From positions 86,535-150,534 of the forward strand of contig NZ_JAFEMD010000008.1 of NCBI RefSeq assembly GCF_016892765.1: a stretch of 64,000 nt of DNA. Direction: 5' to 3'. How positions within the stretch are numbered: position 1 is the first letter of the stretch; every line of letters starts with the position of its first letter. Below are positions 43,314 through 52,678 of the stretch, in pieces. The position numbers were made by a program, and so were the translations under genes. The stretch is from Microvirga arvi (lineage in GTDB: Bacteria; Pseudomonadota; Alphaproteobacteria; Rhizobiales; Beijerinckiaceae). Under the pieces are notes generated by a model, which ran no database searches, was not told the origin of the DNA, and worked only from the letters and a program-made list of their open reading frames with translations.

Positions 43314-43530
43314 TTAGATCTGGTCCTGTCGAGGGGCGCGCTCGCGAGGCGTCGCAGTGCGGGAGCAGACACGGTCTCGCAGGCTTGCCTCGCACGCAGT
43401 CTGGCGAGAGGCCCAGGCTGTGTGCCGGTGGTCGGAATCGGTTCAAGGCCCCCGTCGAGCAGACGGACAACGCCTTGAACGGTCACCGGGCTGGCATCGC
43501 CTGAACGCCTAAAGAAACCGTGCGCGAAGA
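43314..43530 (+). ncRNA. ssrS: 6S RNA
   Basis: No reading frame is supported, but the RNA can fold into a long interrupted rod typical of 6S RNA: closing helix AGGCGT (43347-43352) with ACGCCT (43505-43510), inner helix TGCC-GGTG (43423-43430) with CACC...GGCA (43484-43496), and the conserved arm GTTCAAGGC (43441-43449) with GCCTTGAAC (43472-43480), which corresponds to the CCUUGAACC region of E. coli 6S RNA. 6S RNA sequesters sigma-70 RNA polymerase by mimicking an open promoter. Ends are approximate; the rod itself spans about 43340-43515. It lies between glpX and recJ with its own promoter. Confidence 0.72.
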
Positions 43531-43769
43531 GGCATCTCGGCTCTTCCATCTCACACCATCCATCATCGAGCCGGGCTGCCTGACGCGCCACCCTCGATCA
43601 CCCATCAGGCTCGCAGCGCAACGCTGCGGGCCCCAAGGCGCTGGCCCTTTGACAATCCACTGCTTGAACGCTTGCCGGATCGCCTGCGGCATCCGGGATA
43701 ACAACGAGACGGCGCTCCCCCGAAGATCGCCGGGTGTTTTGACCACAATTCGCGGGTAAGACTCCCGCT
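43531..43769. other. region between 6S RNA and recJ
   Basis: About 240 bases. A small hairpin GAAGAG/CTCTTC (43527-43544) may end the 6S transcript, and a TTGACA-like box near 43650 may belong to a recJ promoter. Nothing else is evident. Confidence 0.4.
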
Positions 43770-45581
43770 GTGACCGAATCATCTCCTCTTCTCCTGCCCA
43801 AGCCCTTCCTGGGCATCAGCAATTCCGCCCTCGGGCGCACCTGGGTCGAGCGCTGCGATGCCACCCAGAGCACGATTGCGCTTGCCATCGCTCAGACTCA
43901 CGGCCTGCCGGATGTCCTGGCGCGCGTGCTCGCGGGTCGGGGCGTCGGTATCCACGACACTGAGGGCTTCCTGAACCCGCGCCTGCGGGATCTCATGCCC
44001 GATCCGCATGTGTTTACCGACATGGAAGCGGCCGCCTCGCGGCTCGCCGACGCGGTGGCGCGAGGCGAGAAGGTGGCGATCTTCGGCGATTACGACGTAG
44101 ACGGGGCCTGCAGCGCCGCGCTGCTGGCGGAGTATCTGCGGGCCTGCGGCGTGGAATATGCGATCCATATTCCCGACCGCATCACGGAGGGCTATGGCCC
44201 GAACGTCGATGCGATCCGCGCGCTGAAGCAGCAGGGCTCCGACATCCTGGTCACGGTCGATTGCGGCACCGCCAGCATGGAGCCTCTGGCCGAGGCGAAG
44301 CGGCTCGGCCTCGATCCCATCGTTCTCGACCATCACCAAGCGCCCGAGCAATTGCCTGAGGCGCTTGCTATCGTGAACCCGAACCGGCAGGACGACCTGT
44401 CGGGCCTCGGTCATCTCTGCGCGGCGGGGGTGGTGTTCCTGTTCCTCGTCGCTCTCAACCGGACCCTGCGTTCGCGCGGCTTCTTTCAGGGCCGCCCCGA
44501 GCCGGATCTGATGGGGAGCCTCGACCTCGTCGCCCTCGCGACCGTGGCGGACGTGGTGCCGCTCCTCGGCCTTAACCGGGCCTTCGTGCGCCAGGGGCTT
44601 GCCATCATGAAAAGCCGCCGCCGGGTGGGCCTTGCGGCGCTCCTCGACACGGCAGGCCTCGCCGGAGCGCCGGAGAGCTGGCACCTGGGCTATCTCGTTG
44701 GACCGAGGATCAATGCCGGCGGGCGCATCGGCGATGCCGCTCTGGGTTCGAAGTTGCTGCTGACTGAGGACACGGCCCAGGCCGGCCGCCTGGCAGCAGA
44801 GCTCGACCGGCTCAACCGCGAACGCCAGAGCATTGAGGTCGTCGCCGTTGCCGAAGCTGAGGCCCAGGCGACGATGGCGCTCGAGCGCATGCCGGATCTG
44901 CCCGTTCTCGTCACCGCCTCGGCCGAGTGGCACCCCGGCGTCGTCGGCCTGATCTCGGCCCGCACCAAGGAGCGGTTCCGCCGTCCGGCCTTCGCCTTCA
45001 CCCTCAACCAGGACGGCACGGCCACCGGCTCGGGCCGTTCCGTGCCGGGTGTGGACCTGGGTCATGCTGTGCGGGCTGCCGTCGAGGCAGGGCTGGCCAT
45101 CAAGGGGGGCGGCCACACCATGGCGGCCGGCGTGACGATCCAGGCGGCTGATCTCCAGCGCTTCCTCGACTTCGTCACCGAGAGACTCTCCGATCCCGTA
45201 AGCGCCATGCGGCTGCGGGACAATTTTGCCATCGATGCAACCCTGACCGCAGCCGGCGCCCAGCCCACTGTGGTGACGGCCCTCGAAAAGGCAGGGCCGT
45301 TCGGCCAGGGCCAGCCAGAGCCGGTTTTCGTCTTCCCGCAGCATCGCGTGATCGAGGCGAGGGAGGTCGGGAGCGGCGGGCATCTGCGCGTCAAGCTTCG
45401 CGGCGGCGACGGCAGTTTCATCGGCGGAATCGCCTTCCGCGCCGCCGGCCAACCGCTTGGCAACGTCCTGTCCCAGGCCATCGGAAATCCGCTTCATGTA
45501 GCGGGGACTCTCTCCATCGACCGTTGGGGTGGCGGCGAAAAAGCCGAGCTTCGCATCATGGATGCGGCAAGGCCCGAATAA
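43770..45581 (+). CDS. recJ: single-stranded-DNA-specific exonuclease RecJ
   Basis: A 603-residue 5'-3' ssDNA exonuclease acting in recombination and mismatch repair. DHH-phosphoesterase motifs are in order: FGDYDVDGACSAALL, VTVDCGTAS, VLDHHQAPEQLPEALAIVNPNR and LATVADVVPL. The DHHA1 domain carries GGGHTMAAGVT. The C-terminal OB-like part ends at ARPE. The start is GTG 43770. Length is normal for the family. Confidence 0.96.
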   Translation: MTESSPLLLPKPFLGISNSALGRTWVERCDATQSTIALAIAQTHGLPDVLARVLAGRGVGIHDTEGFLNPRLRDLMPDPHVFTDMEAAASRLADAVARGEKVAIFGDYDVDGACSAALLAEYLRACGVEYAIHIPDRITEGYGPNVDAIRALKQQGSDILVTVDCGTASMEPLAEAKRLGLDPIVLDHHQAPEQLPEALAIVNPNRQDDLSGLGHLCAAGVVFLFLVALNRTLRSRGFFQGRPEPDLMGSLDLVALATVADVVPLLGLNRAFVRQGLAIMKSRRRVGLAALLDTAGLAGAPESWHLGYLVGPRINAGGRIGDAALGSKLLLTEDTAQAGRLAAELDRLNRERQSIEVVAVAEAEAQATMALERMPDLPVLVTASAEWHPGVVGLISARTKERFRRPAFAFTLNQDGTATGSGRSVPGVDLGHAVRAAVEAGLAIKGGGHTMAAGVTIQAADLQRFLDFVTERLSDPVSAMRLRDNFAIDATLTAAGAQPTVVTALEKAGPFGQGQPEPVFVFPQHRVIEAREVGSGGHLRVKLRGGDGSFIGGIAFRAAGQPLGNVLSQAIGNPLHVAGTLSIDRWGGGEKAELRIMDAARPE

Positions 45582-45595
45582 TTGAAATCGGGTGC

Positions 45596-45624
45596 TTGCG
45601 ATGCGTCACGAACCCATCTATAGG
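45596..45624 (+). promoter_or_regulatory. tRNA-Glu promoter
   Basis: TTGCGA (45596-45601), 17-base spacer, TATAGG (45619-45624), about 37 bases upstream of the tRNA. Confidence 0.55.
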
Positions 45625-45660
45625 TTCGCCCACTTCGGCGGCACCGCCCCGAAGTCCTGC

Positions 45661-45735
45661 GCGCCCTTCGTCTATCGGTTAGGACATCTGCCTTTCACGC
45701 AGGAAAGAGGGGTTCGACTCCCCTAGGGCGCGCCA
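45661..45735 (+). tRNA. tRNA-Glu (anticodon TTC)
   Basis: Acceptor GCGCCCT pairs with AGGGCGC, the anticodon loop is CTTTCAC (anticodon TTC), the T arm is GGGG-TTCGACT-CCCC, discriminator G, and CCA is encoded at 45733-45735. Confidence 0.95.
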
Positions 45736-45896
45736 CTCCTTTTGCATCCCGAAAAATTCAACCGCTTGAGTGCCTTACTTGCATCTGCGCAACCGGGATC
45801 TCATCGAGCACATCAGTTCGATGAACGGTTAGGCTCTCGCAGGTTAGAGGTTTGGCGCGCGATTGCTGCAAGGTACGCCTTGGCGGCTGTCGAGGT

Positions 45897-47114
45897 TCAC
45901 GATGCCCGCAGCCACTGGCGCGGATTGCTGTTCCCGGACGACTCGCCGGAGAGGGCGTGGCAGAGGTCCCGCATCGATCCCAAGCTGTGAATGGGACGGA
46001 ATTCGTCGACGTGAGGCAGCATGGCGCGGATGCCGGAGGCGCGCGCCTCGAAAGCATCGAAGCGGAGAAGTGGATTCAACCAGATCAGTCGCCGGCAGGA
46101 TCGCTTGAGCCTGTCCATCTCGAAGGTCAGTTCCTTCGTCACCTCGCGCTCGAGCCCATCCGTGAAGAGGAGAACGATGGCGCCCTGGCCGAGCACGCGG
46201 CGGGACCAGTGGCGGTTGAAGTCGTGCAGGGCATGGGCGATCCGGGTCCCGCCCTCCCAGTCCTGCACGCGCTTCGAGGCGCGGGCGAGCGCTTCGTCCG
46301 GATCGCGGCTCGTGAGCTCGCGGCTGATGTTGGTGAGCCGCGTGGCAAAGACGAAGGAGTGAACCTTGCGCCTTTTCTCCGCGATGGCATGCAGGAAGTG
46401 CAGGAAGAGCCTGGAGTAGTCGGCCATGGAGCCCGAGATGTCCATGAGCGCCACCACCGGCGCATGCCGCACTGCGGGGGAGCGATAGGCCAGATCGATT
46501 GCGCCGCCTCCGCGCAATGATCGCCGGAAGGTTCTGCGTGGATCGATGCGGCGACCTCTCGGATCCGCCAAGAAACGGCGCGTGGTCACCTCGTCGTCCG
46601 GCAGGGACATCTCGGCGATCAGGCGCTTGGCCTGCGCGACTTCAGCGGCCGACATCTGCGCGAAATCCTTCGCCTTCAGGACCTCGCGATCCGAGACGGT
46701 GAGGCGGGCGGAGAATTCGGTCTTCTCGACCGGCTCCGGCTTCTCCTGCCGGGGCGTCGCCAGGGCCTCGGCCACGCGAAGAGCGCCCGCCTGCGGCTTC
46801 TTCTCCTCCTTGGCCCCACCCGGCGCGATCGGTGACATCTGGGCGATCAGCTTCTCGATCAGCGCGCGCCGTCGCCAGAAGATCCTGAAGGCCTGGTCGA
46901 ACAGGATGCTGTGCTCGTGCCGTTTCACGAACACCGCATGGAGGGTCCAGTAGAAGTCCTCGCGCCTGCCGATCCGCCCAGCCTCGACGGCCGCGATGGC
47001 ATCGAGAACAGCACCGGGGCCGACCGGCAAACCTGCGGCTCGCAAGGCCCGCGCAAAATAGGCGATGTTGTCCGCGAGGCGACCTTCACCCTGGCGGGCG
47101 GATGCGTCGGTCAC
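45897..47114 (-). CDS. coxE: VWA domain protein, CoxE-like
   Basis: A 405-residue protein. The N-terminal helical part (NIAYFARALRAAGLPVGPGAVLDAI) and a C-terminal von Willebrand A domain are those of CoxE. The MIDAS metal site is DISGSM in VVALMDISGSMADYSRLFLHF, with downstream TRLTNISREL and LLFTDGLER. Together with the MoxR-type ATPase it forms the chaperone pair that in Oligotropha (CoxD-CoxE) matures the copper-molybdenum site of CO dehydrogenase. GTG 47114 overlaps the ATPase stop (GTGA), so the two are translationally coupled. Confidence 0.88.
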   Translation of the reverse strand: MTDASARQGEGRLADNIAYFARALRAAGLPVGPGAVLDAIAAVEAGRIGRREDFYWTLHAVFVKRHEHSILFDQAFRIFWRRRALIEKLIAQMSPIAPGGAKEEKKPQAGALRVAEALATPRQEKPEPVEKTEFSARLTVSDREVLKAKDFAQMSAAEVAQAKRLIAEMSLPDDEVTTRRFLADPRGRRIDPRRTFRRSLRGGGAIDLAYRSPAVRHAPVVALMDISGSMADYSRLFLHFLHAIAEKRRKVHSFVFATRLTNISRELTSRDPDEALARASKRVQDWEGGTRIAHALHDFNRHWSRRVLGQGAIVLLFTDGLEREVTKELTFEMDRLKRSCRRLIWLNPLLRFDAFEARASGIRAMLPHVDEFRPIHSLGSMRDLCHALSGESSGNSNPRQWLRAS

Positions 47115-48025
47115 TCGGATACCCTCAGCGCATCCTGAACCCGGTCGAGCATATCCTTGGCCCGGCTGCCCTGCATCTTCTGGATGTCGTCCTGATATTT
47201 CAGGAGAACGCCGAGGGTGTCCGAGACCAGCACCGGGTCGAGCGCCACCGCATCGAGTTCCACGAGGGCGGAGGCCCAGTCGAGGGTCTCGGCAACGCCC
47301 GGTGCCTTGAACAGCTCTTCCTTCCGGATCGCCTGGACATAGGCGACGATCTCCTGCGACAGGCGCTCGGGAGCATGCGGGACGCGGCTCCTGAGAATGG
47401 CAAGCTCCCGATCCGCATCGGGATAGTCGACCCAGTGATAGAGGCAGCGGCGCTTGAGCGCGTCGTGAATCTCGCGGGTGCGGTTCGAGGTGATGATGAC
47501 GATGGGAGGATGTTCCGCCCTGACGGTGCCGAGTTCGGGAATGGTGACCTGGAAGTCCGAGAGCATCTCCAACAGAAAGGCCTCGAAGGCCTCGTCCGTG
47601 CGGTCGAGCTCGTCGATCAGGAGAACCGGGGCGCCGGAGGTGTCGGGCTCCAGCGCCTGCAGGAGCGGCCGCTTCACCAGATAACGTTCCGAGAACAGAT
47701 CGCTCTCCAGCGCATTGCGATCCACCGCTCCGCCGGCTTCGGCGAGCCGGATGGCCATCATCTGCCCGGCATAGTTCCACTCGTAGACGGCTGAGGCGAC
47801 ATCGAGGCCCTCGTAGCATTGCAGACGGATCAGGCGGCGTCCGAGCGCGGACGAGAGCACCTTCGCGATCTCCGTCTTGCCGACGCCGGCTTCTCCCTCA
47901 AGGAAGAGCGGGCGTCCGAGCTTCAGGGCAAGGAAAAGAACAGTCGCCAGCGGCCGGTCGGCGACATAGCCCGCGCACTCCAGAAGAGCCAATGTGCTGT
48001 CGATGGAACCGGGTTGGTCGGCCAC
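47111..48025 (-). CDS. coxD: MoxR-family AAA+ ATPase, CoxD-like
   Basis: About 304 residues of MoxR-type AAA+ ATPase: Walker A GEAGVGKT near residues 44-51, Walker B PVLLIDELDR, sensor IIITSNRTREI and arginine-rich HDALKRRCLYHWVDYPD. These work with VWA proteins as metal-site or complex-assembly chaperones. It sits between the CoxM-like and CoxE-like genes on one strand. The start is uncertain: GTG 48025 fits the family N-terminus, while an ATG at 48079 lies in a palindromic repeat and is less likely. Confidence 0.87.
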   Translation of the reverse strand: MADQPGSIDSTLALLECAGYVADRPLATVLFLALKLGRPLFLEGEAGVGKTEIAKVLSSALGRRLIRLQCYEGLDVASAVYEWNYAGQMMAIRLAEAGGAVDRNALESDLFSERYLVKRPLLQALEPDTSGAPVLLIDELDRTDEAFEAFLLEMLSDFQVTIPELGTVRAEHPPIVIITSNRTREIHDALKRRCLYHWVDYPDADRELAILRSRVPHAPERLSQEIVAYVQAIRKEELFKAPGVAETLDWASALVELDAVALDPVLVSDTLGVLLKYQDDIQKMQGSRAKDMLDRVQDALRVSE

Positions 48026-48049
48026 GGGCTGTGCTGCTCCAGAAGGACA

Positions 48050-48078
48050 CGATGCCCGGGCCTGGCCCGGGCATCGCA
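48050..48078. repeat. short palindromic repeat between coxM and coxD
   Basis: GATGCCCGGG and CCCGGGCATC form a near-perfect hairpin inside the cox gene series. It is related to the CGTCATGCCCGG type of dispersed repeat seen elsewhere in the window and could modulate expression of the downstream coxD-coxE pair. Confidence 0.6.
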
Positions 48079-48103
48079 TCGATGTCGTTTGAGGTGCGCC
48101 CGC

Positions 48104-48910
48104 TCAGCCGCGCGCGGCAGCGGCCTGCACGGCGCGTCGTGCCATGACGCCGACGAGGTGAGCCCGATAGGCGGCATCGGCATGGATGTCGCTGTTCATC
48201 TCATCCGTCGCCACGGCGATGCCGTCGATGGCTTCGGCCGCGAAGTTCCCGCTCAGTGCCTTCTCCATCTCCGGCAGCCGGAACACGCCATTCGAGCCCG
48301 CACCCGTCACGGCGACGCGCACGCCATCCGCGTGCTTCGCCACGAACACGCCGACGAGAGCATAGCGCGAGGCCGGGTTGCGGAACTTGGTATAGGCTGC
48401 CTGGGAGGGAACCTTGAATGAGACCTGGGTGATAATCTCGCCTTCCTGCAAGGCAGTCGTAAAGATGCCTTGGAAGAAGTCGTCAGCCGCGATCTTCCGC
48501 TGATTGGTGATGATGGTCGCGTTCAAGGCAAGACACGCGGCCGGATAATCGGCGGAAGGGTCGTTGTTGGCGACGGAGCCGCCGATGGTGCCGCGATTGC
48601 GCACGTGCGGATCGCCGATGAGCTCGGCCATCTCGGCAAGAGCCGGGATCGCCTGCTTCACCTCGGCGGAATTTGCGACCTCCGCATGCTTCATCATGGC
48701 GCCGATGGTGATGGTGTCACCGGAGCGCTCGATGCCGCGCAGCTCCGCGATCTGGCCGAGATCGATCAGGTTTGCAGGGCCCGCGAGCCGCAGCTTCATG
48801 GTCGGCAGCAGCGTATGGCCTCCGGCGAGGAACTTGGTGTCCTCGGCCTGGCCGGCGAGGCCAGCAGCTTCCTTGACGCTCGTGGGGCGGTGATATTCGA
48901 AAGCGTACAT
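48104..48910 (-). CDS. coxM: CODH-like medium subunit, FAD-binding
   Basis: A 268-residue FAD-binding subunit of the xanthine oxidase family. MYAFEYHRPTSVKEAAGLAG, the FAD-binding LAGGHTLLPTMKLR and TIGGSVANNDPSADYPAACLAL are diagnostic. In CO dehydrogenase and related hydroxylases it passes electrons from the iron-sulphur subunit to the acceptor. It starts 12 bases after the coxL stop, in the usual trimeric gene set. Confidence 0.93.
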   Translation of the reverse strand: MYAFEYHRPTSVKEAAGLAGQAEDTKFLAGGHTLLPTMKLRLAGPANLIDLGQIAELRGIERSGDTITIGAMMKHAEVANSAEVKQAIPALAEMAELIGDPHVRNRGTIGGSVANNDPSADYPAACLALNATIITNQRKIAADDFFQGIFTTALQEGEIITQVSFKVPSQAAYTKFRNPASRYALVGVFVAKHADGVRVAVTGAGSNGVFRLPEMEKALSGNFAAEAIDGIAVATDEMNSDIHADAAYRAHLVGVMARRAVQAAAARG

Positions 48911-48922
48911 TTACGTCCTCCC

Positions 48923-51286
48923 TTATTCCGCCGCCATGGGCATGCGTGCTTTCTGGGCCGCCCGCCACACCGCCTGAGGTGTCGCCGGCATGGCAATGTC
49001 CTCATGGCCGAGGGCATCGGTGATCGCGTTGATGACGGCAGGCGGAGCCGCGATGGCCCCGGCCTCGCCGCAGCCCTTGATCCCGAGCGGGTTCGAAGGG
49101 CAGGGGGTCACCGTCATGCCGACCTGGAACGCGGGCAGGTCGATGGCCCGCGGCATGCAGTAATCATTGAAGCTGGCCGTGATGAGCTGACCGCTCTGGT
49201 CGTACACAGCCCCTTCCAGGAGCGCCTGACCGACACCCTGCGCGATGCCGCCATGAACCTGGCCTTCGACGATCATCGGGTTGATGATCACCCCGAAATC
49301 GTCGACCGCCGTCCAACGCTCGATCTTGGTCACGCCGGTATCCGGGTCGATCTCCACCTCGCAGATATGGACGCCGGCCGGGAAGGTGAAGTTGGTGGGA
49401 TCGTAGAACGCTCCCTCCTTCAAGCCGGGCTCCAGATCCTGACCCGAGAACTTGTGCGCGATATAGGCCTGGAGGGCAATTTCGCCGAAGGCCATCGAAC
49501 GGTCGGTGCCGGCCACGCCGAACCTGCCGTCCTTGAACTCGATGTCGCCCTCGGACGCTTCGAGCACATGGGCCGCCACCTTCTTGCCCTTCGCGATCAC
49601 CTTGTCGATCGCCTTGGCGATGGCCGACATGCCGACCGCGCCGGAGCGCGAGCCGTAGGTGCCCATGCCGAACTGCACCTTGTCGGTGTCGCCGTGCACG
49701 ATGCTGACCTGATCGATGGAAATGCCGAGCCGGTCGGAGACGAGCTGGGCAAAAGTAGTCTCGTGGCCCTGGCCGTGGCTGTGCGAACCCGTGAGCACCT
49801 CGACGGAACCGGTCGGGTTGACACGCACCTCGGCGGATTCCCACAATCCCACACCGGCGCCGAGAGATCCGACCGCCTGAGAGGGAGCGATGCCGCAGGC
49901 CTCGATATAGCTCGAGAAACCGATGCCCCGCAGCTTGCCGCGGCGGGCGCTTTCCTGTTTGCGCTGCTGGAAGTTCTTGTAGTCCGCAATCTCCAGCGCC
50001 TTGTCGAGCGAGGCGGCATAGTCGCCCGTGTCGTAGGTCATGATGACCGGGGTCGCGTGCGGGAACTGCGTGATGTAGTTCCTGCGGCGGAATTCGGCCG
50101 GATCCTGCCTGAGTTCACGGGCGGTCTTCTCGACGAGCCGCTCGACCACGAAGGTGGCCTCGGGCCGTCCCGCGCCGCGATAGGCATCGACCGGCGCCGT
50201 GTTCGTATAGACCGCATCCACCTCGCAATAGATGGCCGGAATGTCGTACTGGCCCGATAGGAGCGGGGCGTAGAGATAGGTCGGCACCGAGGAAGAGAAG
50301 GTCGAGAGATAGGCGCCGAGGTTGGCCGTGGTGTGAACCCTAAGGCCAATGATCTTGCCGTTCTCGTCGGTTGCCATCTCCGCGTGGGTGACGTGGTCCC
50401 GGCCATGCGCGTCGGACAGGAAGGCCTCCGAGCGGTCCGAGGTCCACTTGACCGGCCGCTTGACCTTCTTCGCCGCCCAGACGCAGACCGTCTCTTCGGC
50501 ATAGATGAAGATCTTGGACCCAAACCCGCCGCCCACATCCGGCGCAATGACGCGCAGCTTGTGCTCCGGCGCCACGCCGATGAAGGCGGAGAGGACGAGG
50601 CGGGCCACGTGGGGGTTCTGACTCGTCGTGTAGAGCGTGTAGTTGTCGGTTCCGAGATCGTATTCGCCGACAGCCGCGCGAGGCTCGATGGGGTTCGGCA
50701 CCAGACGGTTGTTGACGAGGTCGATCTTGGTGACGTGCTTCGCCCGCGCGAAGGCCGCTTCTGTCTCGTCCTTGTTGCCGAGATGCCAGTTGAACACGGT
50801 GTTGTCCGGCGAGACGTCATGCACTTGAACGGACGCTTTCGCGGCTTGAGCCGTGTCGACGACAGCCGGGAGAACATCGTAGTGGACCACAATGGCTTCC
50901 GCCGCGTCCTTCGCCTGGGCGAGCGTTTCGGCGATCACCACCGCCACGTGGTCGCCCACATAGCGCACCTTGCCCTGGGCGAGCGCCGGATGTGGCCCTG
51001 CCTTCATCGGGCTGCCGTCCTTGGAATGGATCATCCAGCCGCAGATGAGCCCGCCGATCTTGTCGGCCGCGAGGTCGTCGCCCGTGAACACGGCGATCAC
51101 GCCTGGCATGATCATGGCCGGTCCCGTGTCGATGGACCGGATTGCGGCATGGGCATGCGGCGAGCGGAGGAAATAAGCATGAGCCTGACCAGGTCGGTTG
51201 AAGTCGTCGACGTAGCGCCCCTGGCCGGTGACGAAACGCTGATCCTCTTTCCGGCGGACGGGTGCGCCGATGCCTGTTGCGGTCAT
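48923..51286 (-). CDS. coxL: CODH-like large subunit, molybdopterin, form II
   Basis: A 787-residue molybdenum hydroxylase subunit. It has [23 protein letters not shown] opening (here [12 protein letters not shown]), [10 protein letters not shown] near the first molybdopterin contacts and the active-site loop AYRGAGR at about residues 368-374, which marks form II (putative CODH); the form I CO-oxidising enzyme has AYRCSFR instead. The terminal [18 protein letters not shown] carries the catalytic Glu. The in vivo substrate of form II enzymes is uncertain: CO, or aldehydes and heterocycles. GGAGG seven bases before ATG 51286 supports that start. Confidence 0.94.
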   Translation of the reverse strand: MTATGIGAPVRRKEDQRFVTGQGRYVDDFNRPGQAHAYFLRSPHAHAAIRSIDTGPAMIMPGVIAVFTGDDLAADKIGGLICGWMIHSKDGSPMKAGPHPALAQGKVRYVGDHVAVVIAETLAQAKDAAEAIVVHYDVLPAVVDTAQAAKASVQVHDVSPDNTVFNWHLGNKDETEAAFARAKHVTKIDLVNNRLVPNPIEPRAAVGEYDLGTDNYTLYTTSQNPHVARLVLSAFIGVAPEHKLRVIAPDVGGGFGSKIFIYAEETVCVWAAKKVKRPVKWTSDRSEAFLSDAHGRDHVTHAEMATDENGKIIGLRVHTTANLGAYLSTFSSSVPTYLYAPLLSGQYDIPAIYCEVDAVYTNTAPVDAYRGAGRPEATFVVERLVEKTARELRQDPAEFRRRNYITQFPHATPVIMTYDTGDYAASLDKALEIADYKNFQQRKQESARRGKLRGIGFSSYIEACGIAPSQAVGSLGAGVGLWESAEVRVNPTGSVEVLTGSHSHGQGHETTFAQLVSDRLGISIDQVSIVHGDTDKVQFGMGTYGSRSGAVGMSAIAKAIDKVIAKGKKVAAHVLEASEGDIEFKDGRFGVAGTDRSMAFGEIALQAYIAHKFSGQDLEPGLKEGAFYDPTNFTFPAGVHICEVEIDPDTGVTKIERWTAVDDFGVIINPMIVEGQVHGGIAQGVGQALLEGAVYDQSGQLITASFNDYCMPRAIDLPAFQVGMTVTPCPSNPLGIKGCGEAGAIAAPPAVINAITDALGHEDIAMPATPQAVWRAAQKARMPMAAE

Positions 51287-51442
51287 GAAATCCTCCATTG
51301 TCTTCGTAGGCCCTCAACCGGAGGCGGAAACGTGCCGGGAATCCCGGATAAGGCTTTGAATGAAGCGCCTGCTTCGAGACTCGCCTGCAGCTTGCACCTC
51401 TGCGGGAGGGCGCCGTCCGTTGAACGAGCGTGCCAGATCGCC

Positions 51443-51937
51443 TTACTCCGCCGCCTGCTGCAGGGGCGCCTGGGCCATTCCTTTAGCTCCGGCAGCGACG
51501 GCCTTGACGATGTTGTGATAGCCCGTGCAGCGGCACAGATTGCCTTCGAGCTCCGCCCGGATCGTCTGCTCGTCGAGGGTGTTCCCCTTGCGGTTCACGA
51601 TATCGATGGCCGACATGATCATGCCCGGCGTGCAGTACCCGCATTGAAGGCCGTGATGCTCACGAAAAGCCGCCTGCATCGGGTGGAGCTCGCCGCCCTG
51701 GGCAATGCCCTCGATGGTGGTGACGACGCTGGCATTGGCCTGGACCGCGAGAGTCGTGCAGGACTTCACGGCCTGCCCGTTCAGGTGAACGACGCAGGCG
51801 CCGCACTGGCTGGTATCGCAGCCCACGTGGGTTCCAGTGAGTCTCAGGTTGTCGCGCAGGAATTGAACGAGCAGGGTGCGGGGATCGACATCTGCGGTGA
51901 CGGATTGACCGTTCACCGTCAGGGAGACGGTTGTCAT
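51443..51937 (-). CDS. coxS: CODH-like small subunit, [2Fe-2S]
   Basis: A 164-residue protein with two [2Fe-2S] sites: the plant-ferredoxin type CDTSQCGAC near residues 43-51 and the C-terminal helical site with CGYCTPGM and CRCTG. It relays electrons from the molybdenum centre to FAD. ATG 51937 begins [10 protein letters not shown], the normal N-terminus. About 155 bases separate it from coxL. Confidence 0.95.
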   Translation of the reverse strand: MTTVSLTVNGQSVTADVDPRTLLVQFLRDNLRLTGTHVGCDTSQCGACVVHLNGQAVKSCTTLAVQANASVVTTIEGIAQGGELHPMQAAFREHHGLQCGYCTPGMIMSAIDIVNRKGNTLDEQTIRAELEGNLCRCTGYHNIVKAVAAGAKGMAQAPLQQAAE

Positions 51938-52113
51938 GCGTGGCTTCCTCCTCAAAGGCCGGGAGTCAGGCCAACCTTCAGGTGGTCTCCGACACCGGCA
52001 GGTATTGTTGTTGGACGACCGCACGAATGCGATGCATCGAAGCCGAGTGTGGCCCGCTCAGGTGGAGCGGTCAAGCATTGGAATGATTCAAAAAACCGCC
52101 ACTGAGGATATGG

Positions 52114-52575
52114 TCAGGCGGCTGACTCCTCAGGCGAAAGGATCCTGGCGAAATTCGCGAAGAACTCGTCGGCATATTTCTTGGCGACGCCGTTGATGAG
52201 GCGCCCGCCGAGCTGGGCGATCTTGCCGCCCACATTGGCCTCGACGTCATAGACCAGCTTGGTACCGCCCTCGATGTCCTCGAGCCGCACCTTCGCGCCG
52301 CCCTTGGCCCAGCCGGCAACGCCGCCCTGTCCCTCACCGCTGATCGTATAGCCATTGGGCGGGTCGAGATCGGTCAGGTTCACCCCGCCCTTGAAGGTCG
52401 CCTTCACCGGCCCGACCGAGACCTTGGCGGTCGCCTGGAACTCCGTATCGCTGATCTTTTCCAGATCCTGGCATCCGGGGATCGCAGCCTTCAGGACCTC
52501 CGGGTTGTTAAGGGCCGCCCATACCGTCGCCCGGTCAGCCGGAAGTGCGACTTCGCCCTGCATCGTCATCGCCAT
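52114..52575 (-). CDS. coxG: CoxG/SRPBCC family protein
   Basis: A 153-residue START-like (SRPBCC) protein of the CoxG/CO-dehydrogenase subunit G family: MTMQGEVALPADRATVWAALNNPEVLKAAIPGC at the start and VGGKIAQLGGRLINGVAKKYADEFFANFA near the end. CoxG has been proposed to anchor or deliver components (recently quinone transport) to membrane-bound CO dehydrogenase. It is the first gene of the minus-strand series coxG-coxS-coxL-coxM-coxD-coxE. Confidence 0.9.
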   Translation of the reverse strand: MAMTMQGEVALPADRATVWAALNNPEVLKAAIPGCQDLEKISDTEFQATAKVSVGPVKATFKGGVNLTDLDPPNGYTISGEGQGGVAGWAKGGAKVRLEDIEGGTKLVYDVEANVGGKIAQLGGRLINGVAKKYADEFFANFARILSPEESAA

Positions 52576-52678
52576 GCTGAGTTCTCCTCCTGTCAACAGC
52601 CCAAACGGCAGAGTAAGGGCAAATCAGGCGGCGCGTCACCTGCCAAGCGTTGCTGCAATGCACGCCAAGGCGCAGTGC

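Noticed and set aside
43520..43759. 79-codon plus-strand frame between 6S RNA and recJ
   Set aside because: No ribosome site or protein-like features; it begins inside the likely 3' part of the 6S RNA.
43779..45497. 572-codon minus-strand open frame
   Set aside because: Antisense to recJ; no recognisable protein features.
47115..47819. upstream extension of the VWA (CoxE-like) frame
   Set aside because: It overlaps the MoxR-type ATPase gene in another frame; the GTGA overlap at 47111-47114 marks the true start.
48470..50260. 596-codon plus-strand frame, and a second one at 50333-52105
   Set aside because: Both are antisense to coxM, coxL and coxS, which have diagnostic cofactor motifs.
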